Under the pieces are notes generated by a model. The model ran no database searches. It worked only from the letters and a program-made list of their open reading frames with translations, and was not told the origin of the DNA. From the IMG/VR virus record IMGVR_UViG_3300020472_000018, positions 1 to 64,000 of that record: a stretch of 64,000 bases of DNA, one strand, 5' to 3'. Both the position numbers and the translations under genes were made by a program. This document shows, piece after piece, positions 6,595 through 16,740 of the stretch (position 1 is the stretch's first letter; every line of letters starts with the position of its first letter). This stretch comes from a virus.

Positions 6595-8256
6595 ATGGAT
6601 ACTAAAGGTTTAATTTCATCTTCTAAAAGTCTTACTAATATTGGTAAGTCTCTAGGATCTTTTACAACAAGTCTTAATAGTGCTGCTAATGCCACTGGAG
6701 CAATTGCAAAAACAATTAATGAAGATAATAAGTTAAAAGGTAAATCAATATCAGATGATGCTACATTTTTTGCAAAAAGAAGAACTGCATTTCTTAGAAA
6801 AAGGAAAGAAGAACAAATAGAAGCTACTGGAGCTAAAGGAGCAGCTAAAGCTTCAAAGGGTATTTTAAAAAATCCAGTAAGAGGATTTTTAGGTAGAATA
6901 TTAGATTTCTTTGCTATAACTTTAATTGGTTGGATAACTTTTAAATTACCTGCAATTTTGAAGCGTTTTGAAGGTTTAATAAAAGTTATTGGCAAATTGG
7001 TTGGAATTTTTAATGGTTTTATCGATACACTTTCTAGTAATCTTATTGAGTTTAATCAACAAGCAGACTCAGTAAATGAATCTATATCACAACCAGATTC
7101 TGATAAATTTAAAAGTGATATAAGTCAACAATCAGATAAAACTGATACTTCATTTTATAAAATGAAGAAAGATTTGTCTGATACTATGAAGGTATATGCA
7201 GATCCTAAAACTTATAAATTAAAACCACCATCTGCTGATGGTCCTCCAGGTCCTACAGGTGATGGTCCTCCAGGTCCTACAGGTGATGGTCCTCCAGGTC
7301 CTCCAGGTCCAAATGGTGGAGATGGTCCTCCAGGTCCTCCAGGTTCTTCAGATAACAGTTGGGAATCCAATCCTAATGATTGGGATTTCTCGTGGATGAA
7401 TCCTTTTAAAAAGGATGAAAGTAATGTGGAGGAAAATAATAATGAAGATAAAACTGGTGATTTATTCGATGAAACAATTGCAAATGATAAAAAACAACCT
7501 TTAATTAAAAGGTTTGAGGCTGGTTATACTCCTAAGAAAGAGATAGAAAAAGATGGAAAACTGATAATAAATCCTGAGTATGTTGAATATCAAGAATGGT
7601 TGAATAAAAGTGGATTTGAACTGAAAGCTGATGGTGGTCGCCTTGATGCTAAAACATTAAGTCTTGTAGGAGAGGAAGGACCAGAATTATTCATTTCTGA
7701 TAAACCAGGAACAATTGTACCAAATAAAGTAACTGTTGATTTTATAGATAGAATTATTGCAAATAAAAATAATGCATCAGTTGTTGATCAGAAAAGAGCA
7801 GCAAGAAGATTATATGAAAAACTTGTTGAACAGCATATTGAAAAATATGGTATTATAAGAATTGATGAGGATGAAAAATATAAAGCACAAACAATAGGTA
7901 GATTAAAAGAAGCACTTGGACAAATAGAAGTAGAGGCAGATAAAATTACTCCAGAATCTATTTCTGCTCAATCCAATAACAAATTAATAACTGAGATAAC
8001 TCCTGATAAGATAAGTTCTGAAATTAATATTCCTGAATTAAATATATCCCAATTTGAACTTCCTAAAATAAATATTCCTAATCTTAAAAAAGAAAGAAAA
8101 GGACCAGTTGTTATGCTTCCACCTATGATTTCACCAAATCGACCAACTCCACCGTCTCCACCTATGCAAAATTCAAAAGGATCTACTCCTTCTACTGGTT
8201 CTAGTGTAAATACAATGTATACACATTTAACAACCTTAGTAACAGCATATACGTAA
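6595..8256 (+). CDS. tape-measure-like tail protein with collagen insert, second of a pair
   Basis: 553 residues starting 4 bases after the preceding gene. The N-terminal 100 residues are helical and basic; a hydrophobic region follows at 100-145 (LDFFAITLIGWITFKL). At about 215-252 there is a collagen-like Gly-X-Y stretch. Near residue 350 the sequence DGGRLDAKTLSLVGEEGPEL, then a Pro-Gly-Thr-Ile-Val-Pro turn, is the motif seen near the end of many phage tape measure proteins. C-terminal 100 residues are Ile/Pro-rich. I read it as a tape-measure component. A collagen segment inside such a protein is unusual. Confidence 0.55.
   Translation: MDTKGLISSSKSLTNIGKSLGSFTTSLNSAANATGAIAKTINEDNKLKGKSISDDATFFAKRRTAFLRKRKEEQIEATGAKGAAKASKGILKNPVRGFLGRILDFFAITLIGWITFKLPAILKRFEGLIKVIGKLVGIFNGFIDTLSSNLIEFNQQADSVNESISQPDSDKFKSDISQQSDKTDTSFYKMKKDLSDTMKVYADPKTYKLKPPSADGPPGPTGDGPPGPTGDGPPGPPGPNGGDGPPGPPGSSDNSWESNPNDWDFSWMNPFKKDESNVEENNNEDKTGDLFDETIANDKKQPLIKRFEAGYTPKKEIEKDGKLIINPEYVEYQEWLNKSGFELKADGGRLDAKTLSLVGEEGPELFISDKPGTIVPNKVTVDFIDRIIANKNNASVVDQKRAARRLYEKLVEQHIEKYGIIRIDEDEKYKAQTIGRLKEALGQIEVEADKITPESISAQSNNKLITEITPDKISSEINIPELNISQFELPKINIPNLKKERKGPVVMLPPMISPNRPTPPSPPMQNSKGSTPSTGSSVNTMYTHLTTLVTAYT
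7237..7347 (+). repeat. collagen-like Gly-X-Y tract in tape-measure-like gene
   Basis: Tandem GGTCCTCCAGGTCCTACAGGTGA-type units encode about twelve Gly-X-Y triplets rich in GPP, GPT and DGP. The DNA units are close to those in the fibre genes at 17-29 kb, so the tract could have come by recombination with them. Confidence 0.8.
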
Positions 8257-9551
8257 TGGCAGCATTAGATTCCTCAATTTATGAAGAGATTATAATAACA
8301 TCAGCAGATGGATCAAAGGATGTTGATGTTTCTTCTGGTGCAGTAATGATTGGTTATTATGAAGATATATTCTCACCAACAGTTACTGCTAAGTTACAGA
8401 TTGTTAATGATGGTGGTACTGTAGAAGGAGAGGATGGATCTTTACAGTCAATATATAACGGACTTCCATTAAGAGGTGGTGAAAAAGTTAGTATAAAAAT
8501 AAAAGGAAATTCTGAAACTAATCCAGGGTTAGATTTTACAGAAGAAAAACAATTTTTCGTTTCTAGTATTTCAAATGTAATTATTAAGAGGAAAACTGAA
8601 ACATTTACTTTAAATTTAGTCTCACCTACAGCAATAACAAATGAAACTTCTAGAGTTGGTAAAAAATATCCAACATCACTAACGATTTCAGAATCTGTGA
8701 AAACTATAGTTAAAGAAAATTTAGGGGTTGAGGGTGATATTGATGTTGATAATACGCAAAATGTATATGGTTTTATTGGAAATATGAGAAAACCATTTAC
8801 TATTTTAACATGGTTAGCATCAAAATCTGTACCAGAATTACCAGATGAAGGATCGAAGAAACCAACAAATGCTACTGCAGGATATGTATTTTATGAAACT
8901 AAATCTGGATTTCATTTTAGATCTATTGATAATTTAATAGAGTCTGCACCATATGGAATTGCATATAATTATAGTGAGATTATTGATAAACAAGCAGATA
9001 ATGATCATAAGATATTAAGATACCATACTTCTTTAAATGAAGATGTTTTGGGTAAACTTCAGAGAGGTGCTTACTGTAGTTACAGAACTTTCTTTAATCC
9101 TTTAACTTTTGAATATACTGATCCATCTAAGGGAAAATTTAAATTAGAGGATTATAAAGGAAAAGCAAAATCAATGGGTAAAGAAGTTACTTTACCAGGA
9201 GAACTTGGAAATTCTGCAAGTAGACAAATAACAGCTATTTTGGATGTTGGTACTATGGAGCAGGGTGTATCTAAACAAGAAAATGCAGATCCCTTTCTTA
9301 TTCAATCTCAAACAATGATGAGATATAATTCTATATTCTCTCAGAAATTGAGTATGACTATTCCATCAAACACTAATTTGGAAGCTGGAAATCTTATAGA
9401 ATGTAAATTTCCTAAAAGTGCTGCTAAAGATGAAATTGATTTGGAGCAAAGTGGTCTATATATGATTAAAGAATTATGTCATTATTTTGATCCAACTGCA
9501 TCATATACATCGTTAACCTTAATAAGAGACACATTCGGAACTAAAGAATAA
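8256..9551 (+). CDS. 27: gp27 baseplate hub subunit
   Basis: 431 residues (T4 gp27: 391). It begins MAALDSSIYEEIIITSADG, then GYYEDIFSPTVTAKLQIVN and GLPLRGGEKVSIKIKG, followed by LVSPTAITNETSRVGKKY, a pattern typical of gp27 and of the related gpD/VgrG hub ring domains. Gp27 trimers form the cylindrical hub that holds the gp5 spike. The order gp27 then gp5, with a one-base overlap on both sides, supports the call. Residues 150-330 contain the second, VgrG-like barrel region. Confidence 0.75.
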   Translation: MAALDSSIYEEIIITSADGSKDVDVSSGAVMIGYYEDIFSPTVTAKLQIVNDGGTVEGEDGSLQSIYNGLPLRGGEKVSIKIKGNSETNPGLDFTEEKQFFVSSISNVIIKRKTETFTLNLVSPTAITNETSRVGKKYPTSLTISESVKTIVKENLGVEGDIDVDNTQNVYGFIGNMRKPFTILTWLASKSVPELPDEGSKKPTNATAGYVFYETKSGFHFRSIDNLIESAPYGIAYNYSEIIDKQADNDHKILRYHTSLNEDVLGKLQRGAYCSYRTFFNPLTFEYTDPSKGKFKLEDYKGKAKSMGKEVTLPGELGNSASRQITAILDVGTMEQGVSKQENADPFLIQSQTMMRYNSIFSQKLSMTIPSNTNLEAGNLIECKFPKSAAKDEIDLEQSGLYMIKELCHYFDPTASYTSLTLIRDTFGTKE

Positions 9552-11797
9552 TGATAGAAGAATCAATACTAAAAAGTAATTTTGTTGGAAGAGATGGTTT
9601 CCGATGGTGGATTGGTCAAGTTGCACCAGAAGAAGCTCAAGGTAGTCAGATAAATCAGATTAAAGATGATAAGGAAGATCAATCTGATCCTTGGGGCAAT
9701 AGAATTAAAGTTCGTATTATGGGTTATCATTCTCAAGATCCAGAGATATTGCCTGATAAAGATTTGCCTTGGGCACAAATTTTATTACCATCAACTGCTG
9801 GTTCTGGTGGAGCAGGTATTTTTAGATCAACCAGATTAACACCAGGTGATAGTGTATTTGGATTTTTTCTTGATGGTGATGACGCACAATTACCTGTAAT
9901 ATTAGGAATTTTTGGTAGACCTTCAACAAGTGAACCACTTGGTCCTTATTCAAAACCATTTAAACCATATACTGGATTTACTTCAAAAAATCAACCAAGT
10001 AAATATTTTTTAAATACAGAAGTTGGATCACAAGAAGGTGCTAGATCTACTTCTTTACCATTGGATCTAACTAAAGAATTAGTTGATAAAGTAAACACAG
10101 CTAAACTTAGTTCTTTAGTTGATAAACTTGGTGCAGAATTAGGTGAAATTAAGTTTAATCAGGAAAAGATAATTAGTTCTTTTGATGCTTTAGGTAGCAT
10201 AATTGATACACCTACTGTATCTGATGGAATTTCTGCTATGGAACTTGCTTCCAGAGAAATTAAGACTGAAATGACAAATATGTCTAAGGATTTAAAGGTA
10301 CTAACTGAGAAAATGGATACTGAGACTATTAAATCTCAGTTTGCAGATGTTCTTGGTGGTATTAATACTGAAGCATTTAAATTAAAAACAAAGGAAATAC
10401 AGGGATTTGTAAAAAGTCAAATTGAAGAGAGAAAACTTAATGCAAAGAAGCATATTGAATTATTGGGTGGTGGAATAGCAAAAGATATGATGGGTAAGTT
10501 GCAAGGTGAACTTGCCGAAAAAGCGAACGGTGGATTAAAGAAAACCTATGATGGAGTTTTTGCTGCAGTTTTTGCTGCAACTAAAAAAAGATCAATAGCT
10601 AAAAAGGCAGGTATAGCAGCACAAGCAGCATTTATTAATCCTCTTAAAGATTTTGGTAAGAATGTTCCTTGTCTTTTACAAAATGTTTTAGGTGGACTTG
10701 GGGATGCTATTGGGGGAATAATAGATCAGTTAGTAAATAATGTTACGAATTTTGTGTCTTGTATTATAGATCAAGCAATTGGTGGAATATTGAATCAGAT
10801 AATTGGAGGTCTTACAAAAGGAATTGCACCTTTCATAGGAGGTTTATCCAAAATTTTAGGTGGATTTAGTCCTGGTGATTTCCTTAGAGGTAAAGCTGCT
10901 AATTTAATGTCAATCGCAAGTATGTTTAAATGTAAGCCAGAGACAAAGTTAGGTGCTGAACAAGTTCAACAAAAATTACTTGGAGTTGGACCAATGCAAC
11001 ATCTTGATTCTTTGGTTGATGATATTTTATCTGTTGCTAATACTGCAGATTCTCTAACAGAGGGATTAGTTGGTGCTGTTCAAGGAATATCTGGACTTGG
11101 TGGTGGATTGGGTGTATTTGATTTTATGAATCCAAGTGTATCTGTTCCTGGATTTAAGAGTCCACTTGGTGAGTGTTATAGTGGACCACCTTTAAAATGT
11201 GCTGGAGTAAAACTCAATATTTTTGGTGGTGGAGGATTTGGTGCAAAAGCAGGAGCAATCTTTGGTGATAAAATAGGTACAGGTGTTGAAGCAGTTGGTA
11301 GTCTTATTGGTATAGATTTGACTAGTGGTGGTTCTGGGTATAATGCTGCACCATTTATTGAAATAGTTGATACCTGTAAGCAAGGATATGGTGCAACTGC
11401 TAGAGCAGTAGTTGATTTTGATCCAGATTCACCTACTTATCAGCAAGTTGTTGATGTTATTATTATTACACCTGGTGAAAATTATCCAATTAAAGATGAT
11501 GCAGAACCTGTTGTAGTTGATCATGTAACAATTGTTAATCCTGGAGAGGATTATGATAAAGATGATAAGGTTACTGATAATGCTGGTAATGAATATGAAA
11601 TTATTGTTGATAATTTTGGTAGAATTATTAGGGTAACTCCACCTAATTCTGCAATGGTTAGTGCACCAGAAATAACTGAGTTCCCAGAACTTATAGTTGA
11701 ATCTAAAACTGGATTTGGTGCAATATTAAGAGCACAGTTGAAACCAAGACCTCCTTATCAGGGTGAAGTCAAGCAAGTTATTGACTGTATTAGTTGA
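9551..11797 (+). CDS. 5: gp5 baseplate hub / central spike base, without a lysozyme domain
   Basis: 748 residues. Residues 12-130 form the gp5 OB-fold: FRWWIGQVAPEE, GNRIKVRIMGYHSQD, LPWAQILLPSTAG, then GDSVFGFFLDGDD and PVILGIFG. From about 180 to 330 the protein is helical and charged; 370-510 is a Gly/Ile/Leu-rich stretch (GGLGDAIGGIIDQLV); the end contains two Gly-x-Gly-Tyr/Asp beta repeats (SGGSGYNAAP, NPGEDYDKDDK). I see no T4-lysozyme-type Glu-Asp-Thr catalytic region and no long VxGxxxxx needle. Cyanophage gp5 proteins commonly lack the lysozyme. It forms the hub top with gp27. Confidence 0.7.
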   Translation: MIEESILKSNFVGRDGFRWWIGQVAPEEAQGSQINQIKDDKEDQSDPWGNRIKVRIMGYHSQDPEILPDKDLPWAQILLPSTAGSGGAGIFRSTRLTPGDSVFGFFLDGDDAQLPVILGIFGRPSTSEPLGPYSKPFKPYTGFTSKNQPSKYFLNTEVGSQEGARSTSLPLDLTKELVDKVNTAKLSSLVDKLGAELGEIKFNQEKIISSFDALGSIIDTPTVSDGISAMELASREIKTEMTNMSKDLKVLTEKMDTETIKSQFADVLGGINTEAFKLKTKEIQGFVKSQIEERKLNAKKHIELLGGGIAKDMMGKLQGELAEKANGGLKKTYDGVFAAVFAATKKRSIAKKAGIAAQAAFINPLKDFGKNVPCLLQNVLGGLGDAIGGIIDQLVNNVTNFVSCIIDQAIGGILNQIIGGLTKGIAPFIGGLSKILGGFSPGDFLRGKAANLMSIASMFKCKPETKLGAEQVQQKLLGVGPMQHLDSLVDDILSVANTADSLTEGLVGAVQGISGLGGGLGVFDFMNPSVSVPGFKSPLGECYSGPPLKCAGVKLNIFGGGGFGAKAGAIFGDKIGTGVEAVGSLIGIDLTSGGSGYNAAPFIEIVDTCKQGYGATARAVVDFDPDSPTYQQVVDVIIITPGENYPIKDDAEPVVVDHVTIVNPGEDYDKDDKVTDNAGNEYEIIVDNFGRIIRVTPPNSAMVSAPEITEFPELIVESKTGFGAILRAQLKPRPPYQGEVKQVIDCIS

Positions 11798-11798
11798 A

Positions 11799-11805
11799 AT
11801 AAATA
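11799..11805 (+). promoter_or_regulatory. late promoter core ATAAATA
   Basis: AATAAATA lies directly after the gp5 stop codon and 20 bases before the next ATG. It matches the T4 late core at seven positions. Confidence 0.5.
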
Positions 11806-11825
11806 AAAGGGTAAAGTATTAGAAT

Positions 11826-12353
11826 ATGTCAAAACAACCAAGTTGGCAAAAAAGACAAGTAGATTCTTTTGGAAAATTTAGAATCGAATATGGAAATCCT
11901 TCAAGTAACTTGGGTGGACCTAGTGTCTTTAGCCTTGTTGGAGAGGGAGAAGGTGGAAATGGTAAGTTGGGATTATTAGAGAATGGTAATTTTGATATTA
12001 TGGTTGATCAAACTGTAAGAATCACTGGTGCTGCTAATAATCAAAGACCTGATGGTGGATCTGGAGTTGAAATTGTTTCTAAGGAAGGTGGAATTGATAT
12101 TAATTGCCAGAAAGGAACTCTTAAAATAAATGCAGAGAATATAGAAATTACTTCTGCTTCTAATATAACATTTAAAGCTTTAGGGCAAATTAAACTTGAT
12201 GCAGATCATGTTCATTTTGTGGTTAGGGATTTAGATATAGATCCAGGTCAAAAATTTCAAGGAAATTATAAAAAAGGTGATATTGTTGTTAGGGAAGCTG
12301 GTTATTTGTTTAAAGCATATACTGGAACCGAAGTAGGAGAGTGGGGAACTTAG
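11826..12353 (+). CDS. spike/needle-like beta-structure protein
   Basis: 175 residues. Residues 80-135 show alternating short strands with Ile/Val every second position: GIDINCQKGTLKINAENIEI, ITSASNITFKALGQIKLDAD, the pattern of a gp5C- or gpV-type triple-stranded beta-helix needle. The N-terminus (QKRQVDSFGKFRIEYGNPSS) and a C-terminal aromatic region (YLFKAYTGTEVGEWGT) flank it. Because gp5 next door lacks a needle, I infer that this separate gene supplies the membrane-piercing spike. It ends one base before the next gene. Confidence 0.5.
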   Translation: MSKQPSWQKRQVDSFGKFRIEYGNPSSNLGGPSVFSLVGEGEGGNGKLGLLENGNFDIMVDQTVRITGAANNQRPDGGSGVEIVSKEGGIDINCQKGTLKINAENIEITSASNITFKALGQIKLDADHVHFVVRDLDIDPGQKFQGNYKKGDIVVREAGYLFKAYTGTEVGEWGT

Positions 12354-15300
12354 ATGACACAGGACACCAATTTTACAGGAATAAATGAAGGTGGGAATCA
12401 TCAGGTAAGTAATGTTGCCGAATTTTATAATGACGTTCATGTTTATGGAAAATTATATGCTGATTTAGTTGGTGGATTATCTGGTGATGGTGATACATTA
12501 ATAGTAACTAATTTAGAAGTTACTAAAAATGCTTTTTTTGGTGGTGATGTAACCATAGAAGGTCTTCTTGATACAGATTATCTTACAGTTTATCAAAGGT
12601 TAGATGTTGGTGCTGGTGGAACAGTTTTTACTGCTATTTCTACAACTAACGGTAGAGATGGATATGGACAAACTGGAGGTCGGGTTGGTATAGGTAGTAC
12701 CCAACCAGATGCTTTGTTCCAAGTGGGTGCAGGTGATACTTCTTTTGTTGTTACTGATTGGGGTAATGTTGGAGTGGGAACTACCATTCCTGGTGGAAAA
12801 TTCCAGGTTGGATTGGAATGTTTAACAGTTACTACTGATCCTTGTAGTGTTGGTATTGCAACTACACAACCACAGGATAAATTCCAAGTTAGTAGTGGAA
12901 CACAAGGTGCTGTTATAAGTGATGCTGGACAAGTTGGTGTAAGAACCTCTATGTTCGAGGGGACAGAAGTCTTTAAAGTAAATTCAACAGATAATTCGTT
13001 TGTTATTACTGATACAGGTAATGTTGGTATAGGAAGTTTAGATCCTACTGCTATTCCTGGTTATGATGCAGCTACAGAAGGTATAATAAAATTAAATGTA
13101 GAAGGAACAGTTAAGATTGATAGAAATCTAATTGATTCTGCTGATTCTCCAGGTGCAAATGGATATTATTTGGCAAGAGATGGGAATGGTATAAGATGGC
13201 AACAAGCATCTCCCGTTTCTTTGGATGGAATGTATGTTCAGGATGAAGGTGCTAATTTACCTACAAATGGAACTGCACAGTTATTCCAGTATTTAAATTT
13301 TGTAGAAATAGAGAGTCAAGGTCTTGGAGTAGATACATTACTTCCAATACCAGATCCAGTAAACCCAACTGCAGTTGCAAAGATTCAAACACAGGCTTTA
13401 TGGGGTCATACTAATTCTACCAATACTTCTCCAATCTATAGGATGACTAAGGTTGGTATTCTTAATAATAATCCTCAAGTAGAATTAGATGTAAGTGGAG
13501 AACTTCATGTTACTCAGGCAGTTGATTTTGATGATACCTTAAATGTTGATGGTGATGTTACTCTTAATGCTAAAGTAGATGTAGATGGATTAGCAACATT
13601 TAATGATACTACTGATGCAAGTAGTACTACAAGTGCATCTGTTCAATTAGATGGTGGACTTGGTGTTCAGAAGAAAGTATATATTGGTGGATCAACAAGG
13701 ATTCAGGATACTACTGATTCTTCATCATGTAATACTGGTGCTTTAGTTGTATCTGGTGGTGTTGGCATAGGTAAAAATCTTCATGTTTGTGGTGAAGCTG
13801 ATTTTGATAAGAGTGTTGTAATAGATGATACAACACAATCTGTAAACTGTACTACTGGTGCTTTAATAGTTAAGGGTGGTGTTGGTATTTCTAAGAATTT
13901 GAATGTTTGTGGTGATGCGGATATTTACAGTACAACACAGTCAACAGATAAGAATAGTGGTGCATTAGTTGTTGAAGGTGGTGTAGGAATTGAGAAGAAT
14001 TTAAATGTAGGTCAGAATACAAAACTTACTGGAACATTAGAATTAGAAAATCAAATAATTGATAAGTTTGATAGTAATGGTGTTGGTATATGTAAAACTG
14101 ATTATAGGTTATCTACTTTTAGTACTGGTGTTGGTGTTGGGGTATCTTGGAGACCTTCTGGAGTTCAAACTAAGAGAACTATTTGGGTTACAAAGAATGG
14201 ATGTGATAGTAATAGTGGATTATTAGAAGGTGATGCAAAAGCAACAATTGCTTCTGCAGCAGCAGTAGCACAGATGGGTGATACTATTAAAGTTCGTTCT
14301 GGTGTTTATTTTGAAGATAATCCAATTGGATTAAATTATGATGTTGCCATTTCTGGTGAGGATTTAAGATTAGTTACTGTTGTTCCAAATAATACTGATA
14401 AAGATATATTCCATGTTAGAAATGGATGTTTAGTAGAAAATATGAGTTTTAAAGGATCTGATGGTGTGTTGACAACTCATCATGGTTTGGCAGCAGTAGC
14501 ATTCCCACCAACAGATAATGCTAAAAAGGCAATTAATGGTTTTATTCAATTAGGTCCATCCAATGAAGGACCTAGTGGTAGATATAAGAGTCCATATGTT
14601 AGAAACTGTACTAACTTTATGACTGGTAGTATTGGTATGAAGATTGATGGTGATCATGTTAATGCTGCATATACTGGAACTAATAACTTAGGTCAGGATA
14701 TTAAGAGTATGGTTTGTGATTCCTTTACTCAATATAATGAAGCAGGTATTGGTGTTTCAATTACTAATAAAGGATATGCTCAGTTAGTTTCTATCTTTAC
14801 TATTGGATGTGAGAAAGCAATTTATGCTGATAGTGGTGGACAATGTGATTTGACAAACTCTAACTCATCTTTTGGTACTTATGGATTAGTTTCTGATGGT
14901 ACGAGTGGTGTAGAATTTGATGGAACTTTAAGTACCAAGATGGAAGCGGAAGCTGATAAGATAGTTGTTACCAACTGCCAAGATCAAAGTAATAATAATA
15001 GGACTCCTTTTGATGGGCAGGGTGCATACTTCCATTTAGATATGAATGATTATCCAGATACCATTTCAACTGCATCAATAACTTCACCAATGCAGATTAT
15101 TAGATCTATTAATGTTGTTAATGGTGGTAATCCTGGTGATTATGCTGCATCTGCACCACCTCTTATTACTGCTACTCTTCCAGATGGTCCAGAATCAATT
15201 ATTGCAGAATTTTCTCCCAATGTAAGTGCTGCTGGAACAATTACATCTGTGGATGTTATTTCTAGTGGTAGAAATTTCTTACCCACACAAAGTATTGTTA

Positions 15301-15746
15301 TAAGTATATCTGGGTCTGGTGCTGCACAATTAACTGCAGATATGGACCCCATTTTATATACTGTTGATGAAGCAACAGAAGTTACTTCTAGTGGTGGAAC
15401 AACAGTAACCTTTAATGAATTTATTCCTTATGAAATAAAATCTACTGCAAAGGTTGAATTTGTAAGATTAAGTAGGATTATAACCAGTTCACATTCATTT
15501 GAATATGTGGGTGCTGGTGTAGACCTAAATACAGCTAACCCATTCCAAGCTGGAAAACCAGTGCCAGAAAATGAAGTTATTGCCATTAATGGTGGTCAAG
15601 TTCCTTTCACAAGTACGGATCAAAAAGGTAACTTTAGAATTGGTGATGGTTTGACTATTGATCAGACAACGTCTACAATACGTGGTAGAGATTTCAATAG
15701 AGCAATACAAGCACAATTAACACCACTGATATTAGCACTTAGATAA
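12354..15746 (+). CDS. large fibre/baseplate protein with tandem modules and beta-helix
   Basis: 1130 residues. About 85-260: repeated G-x-G-[ST]-x-x-P motifs (VGIGSTQPDALFQVG, VGVGTTIPGGKFQVG) typical of phage fibres. About 415-570: tandem modules of about 50 residues containing GALVVSGGVGIGKNLHVCG and close variants. About 605-900: a pectin-lyase-like beta-helix beginning VTKNGCDSNSG. About 1045-1130: a terminal module (HSFEYVGAGVDL, KGNFRIGDGLTID) shared with the protein at 31157-36844. It is a virion adhesion or baseplate protein, possibly filling the T4 gp10/gp11/gp12 region. The exact T4 equivalent cannot be told. Confidence 0.6.
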   Translation: MTQDTNFTGINEGGNHQVSNVAEFYNDVHVYGKLYADLVGGLSGDGDTLIVTNLEVTKNAFFGGDVTIEGLLDTDYLTVYQRLDVGAGGTVFTAISTTNGRDGYGQTGGRVGIGSTQPDALFQVGAGDTSFVVTDWGNVGVGTTIPGGKFQVGLECLTVTTDPCSVGIATTQPQDKFQVSSGTQGAVISDAGQVGVRTSMFEGTEVFKVNSTDNSFVITDTGNVGIGSLDPTAIPGYDAATEGIIKLNVEGTVKIDRNLIDSADSPGANGYYLARDGNGIRWQQASPVSLDGMYVQDEGANLPTNGTAQLFQYLNFVEIESQGLGVDTLLPIPDPVNPTAVAKIQTQALWGHTNSTNTSPIYRMTKVGILNNNPQVELDVSGELHVTQAVDFDDTLNVDGDVTLNAKVDVDGLATFNDTTDASSTTSASVQLDGGLGVQKKVYIGGSTRIQDTTDSSSCNTGALVVSGGVGIGKNLHVCGEADFDKSVVIDDTTQSVNCTTGALIVKGGVGISKNLNVCGDADIYSTTQSTDKNSGALVVEGGVGIEKNLNVGQNTKLTGTLELENQIIDKFDSNGVGICKTDYRLSTFSTGVGVGVSWRPSGVQTKRTIWVTKNGCDSNSGLLEGDAKATIASAAAVAQMGDTIKVRSGVYFEDNPIGLNYDVAISGEDLRLVTVVPNNTDKDIFHVRNGCLVENMSFKGSDGVLTTHHGLAAVAFPPTDNAKKAINGFIQLGPSNEGPSGRYKSPYVRNCTNFMTGSIGMKIDGDHVNAAYTGTNNLGQDIKSMVCDSFTQYNEAGIGVSITNKGYAQLVSIFTIGCEKAIYADSGGQCDLTNSNSSFGTYGLVSDGTSGVEFDGTLSTKMEAEADKIVVTNCQDQSNNNRTPFDGQGAYFHLDMNDYPDTISTASITSPMQIIRSINVVNGGNPGDYAASAPPLITATLPDGPESIIAEFSPNVSAAGTITSVDVISSGRNFLPTQSIVISISGSGAAQLTADMDPILYTVDEATEVTSSGGTTVTFNEFIPYEIKSTAKVEFVRLSRIITSSHSFEYVGAGVDLNTANPFQAGKPVPENEVIAINGGQVPFTSTDQKGNFRIGDGLTIDQTTSTIRGRDFNRAIQAQLTPLILALR

Positions 15747-15747
15747 T

Positions 15748-16740
15748 ATGGCAATTGCACCAGTAAATAAGTTTATTAATATTGCTGTTCCTGTTGCACC
15801 AGGAGTACAGAAACTTTATGAGGTTCCTACAGGAACTTCTGCATTATTGTTATATGCACAAGTATCTAATGTTGCTGTTGGAACAACTTATCCTACAACT
15901 ACATTTTGGCAGAGAAGAACGCAGAGAAGTACTGGTAGTACAAGAGATGTAAGAGTAATAAAATCAGCAGAAATACCACCACAGGATGCATTAATAATGG
16001 TGGATGGTAGAATTGTATTAGAAAAAACTCCTTTAGTAGTTGATAGTTTATTCATTAGAGGAACACAACAAGGAGTTGGTATTATTACTGATGTTCAATA
16101 TGATGAACCATCAGGAATTGCTACAGTTCATACTGAGATAAAGCATGGATTTAGTGCTGGTGATCAGATTAGTATGGGTGGTATGTATTTCACTTGTGCT
16201 TCTTATTCTGGTATAACAACTAATATTTTTCCAGATCCTCAGAGATCTTATACTATTGATCAGATTCAAGGTAATGTAGGAACATCAAAAACATTTTCAA
16301 TTGATATTGGTGGTGCTGGTGGAAATGCTCATACCTATAATTCAGCAATACATAGATTTGTTAGAGCAGCTACTGAATGTGTAGAAGTTGTTTCCAGTTC
16401 AAACTATACTGCTGGTGATAAATTTAATGTAAGTAATGCAAGTTATGAAGGATCTACTGGAGAATTAGTTTTAACTTTAGGTGCAAATAATCTTCAAGCA
16501 AATGATACAATAAAAATTGCAGATAATTCTTTAGTATTTACTTGCACTATGGATAATAATTATAGTGAACATTCTTATCCAAGATCAACAGATCCAGCAT
16601 TTAATACTCCATTAACACTTGCTATTGCTATTGCAAATGAATCAATTAGGGTTCAAGTTGGTAAGTCAAGTGCTGGTGGATTTGTTGCTCCATTAGAAAT
16701 GGAGTTAATCGCAAGTATTCTAGAGAATAGTAATGTCTAA
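15748..16740 (+). CDS. virion structural protein, fibre/baseplate region
   Basis: 330 residues. The N-terminal 100 residues look like a beta-sandwich ([38 protein letters not shown]) similar in style to T4-like fibre docking domains. The middle contains [20 protein letters not shown] and [13 protein letters not shown], a motif of virion fibre proteins, and the end SVQVGKSS-type strands. No catalytic motif is seen. It starts two bases after the preceding gene and overlaps the next by 8 bases, so it belongs to the same late operon. Confidence 0.6.
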   Translation: MAIAPVNKFINIAVPVAPGVQKLYEVPTGTSALLLYAQVSNVAVGTTYPTTTFWQRRTQRSTGSTRDVRVIKSAEIPPQDALIMVDGRIVLEKTPLVVDSLFIRGTQQGVGIITDVQYDEPSGIATVHTEIKHGFSAGDQISMGGMYFTCASYSGITTNIFPDPQRSYTIDQIQGNVGTSKTFSIDIGGAGGNAHTYNSAIHRFVRAATECVEVVSSSNYTAGDKFNVSNASYEGSTGELVLTLGANNLQANDTIKIADNSLVFTCTMDNNYSEHSYPRSTDPAFNTPLTLAIAIANESIRVQVGKSSAGGFVAPLEMELIASILENSNV

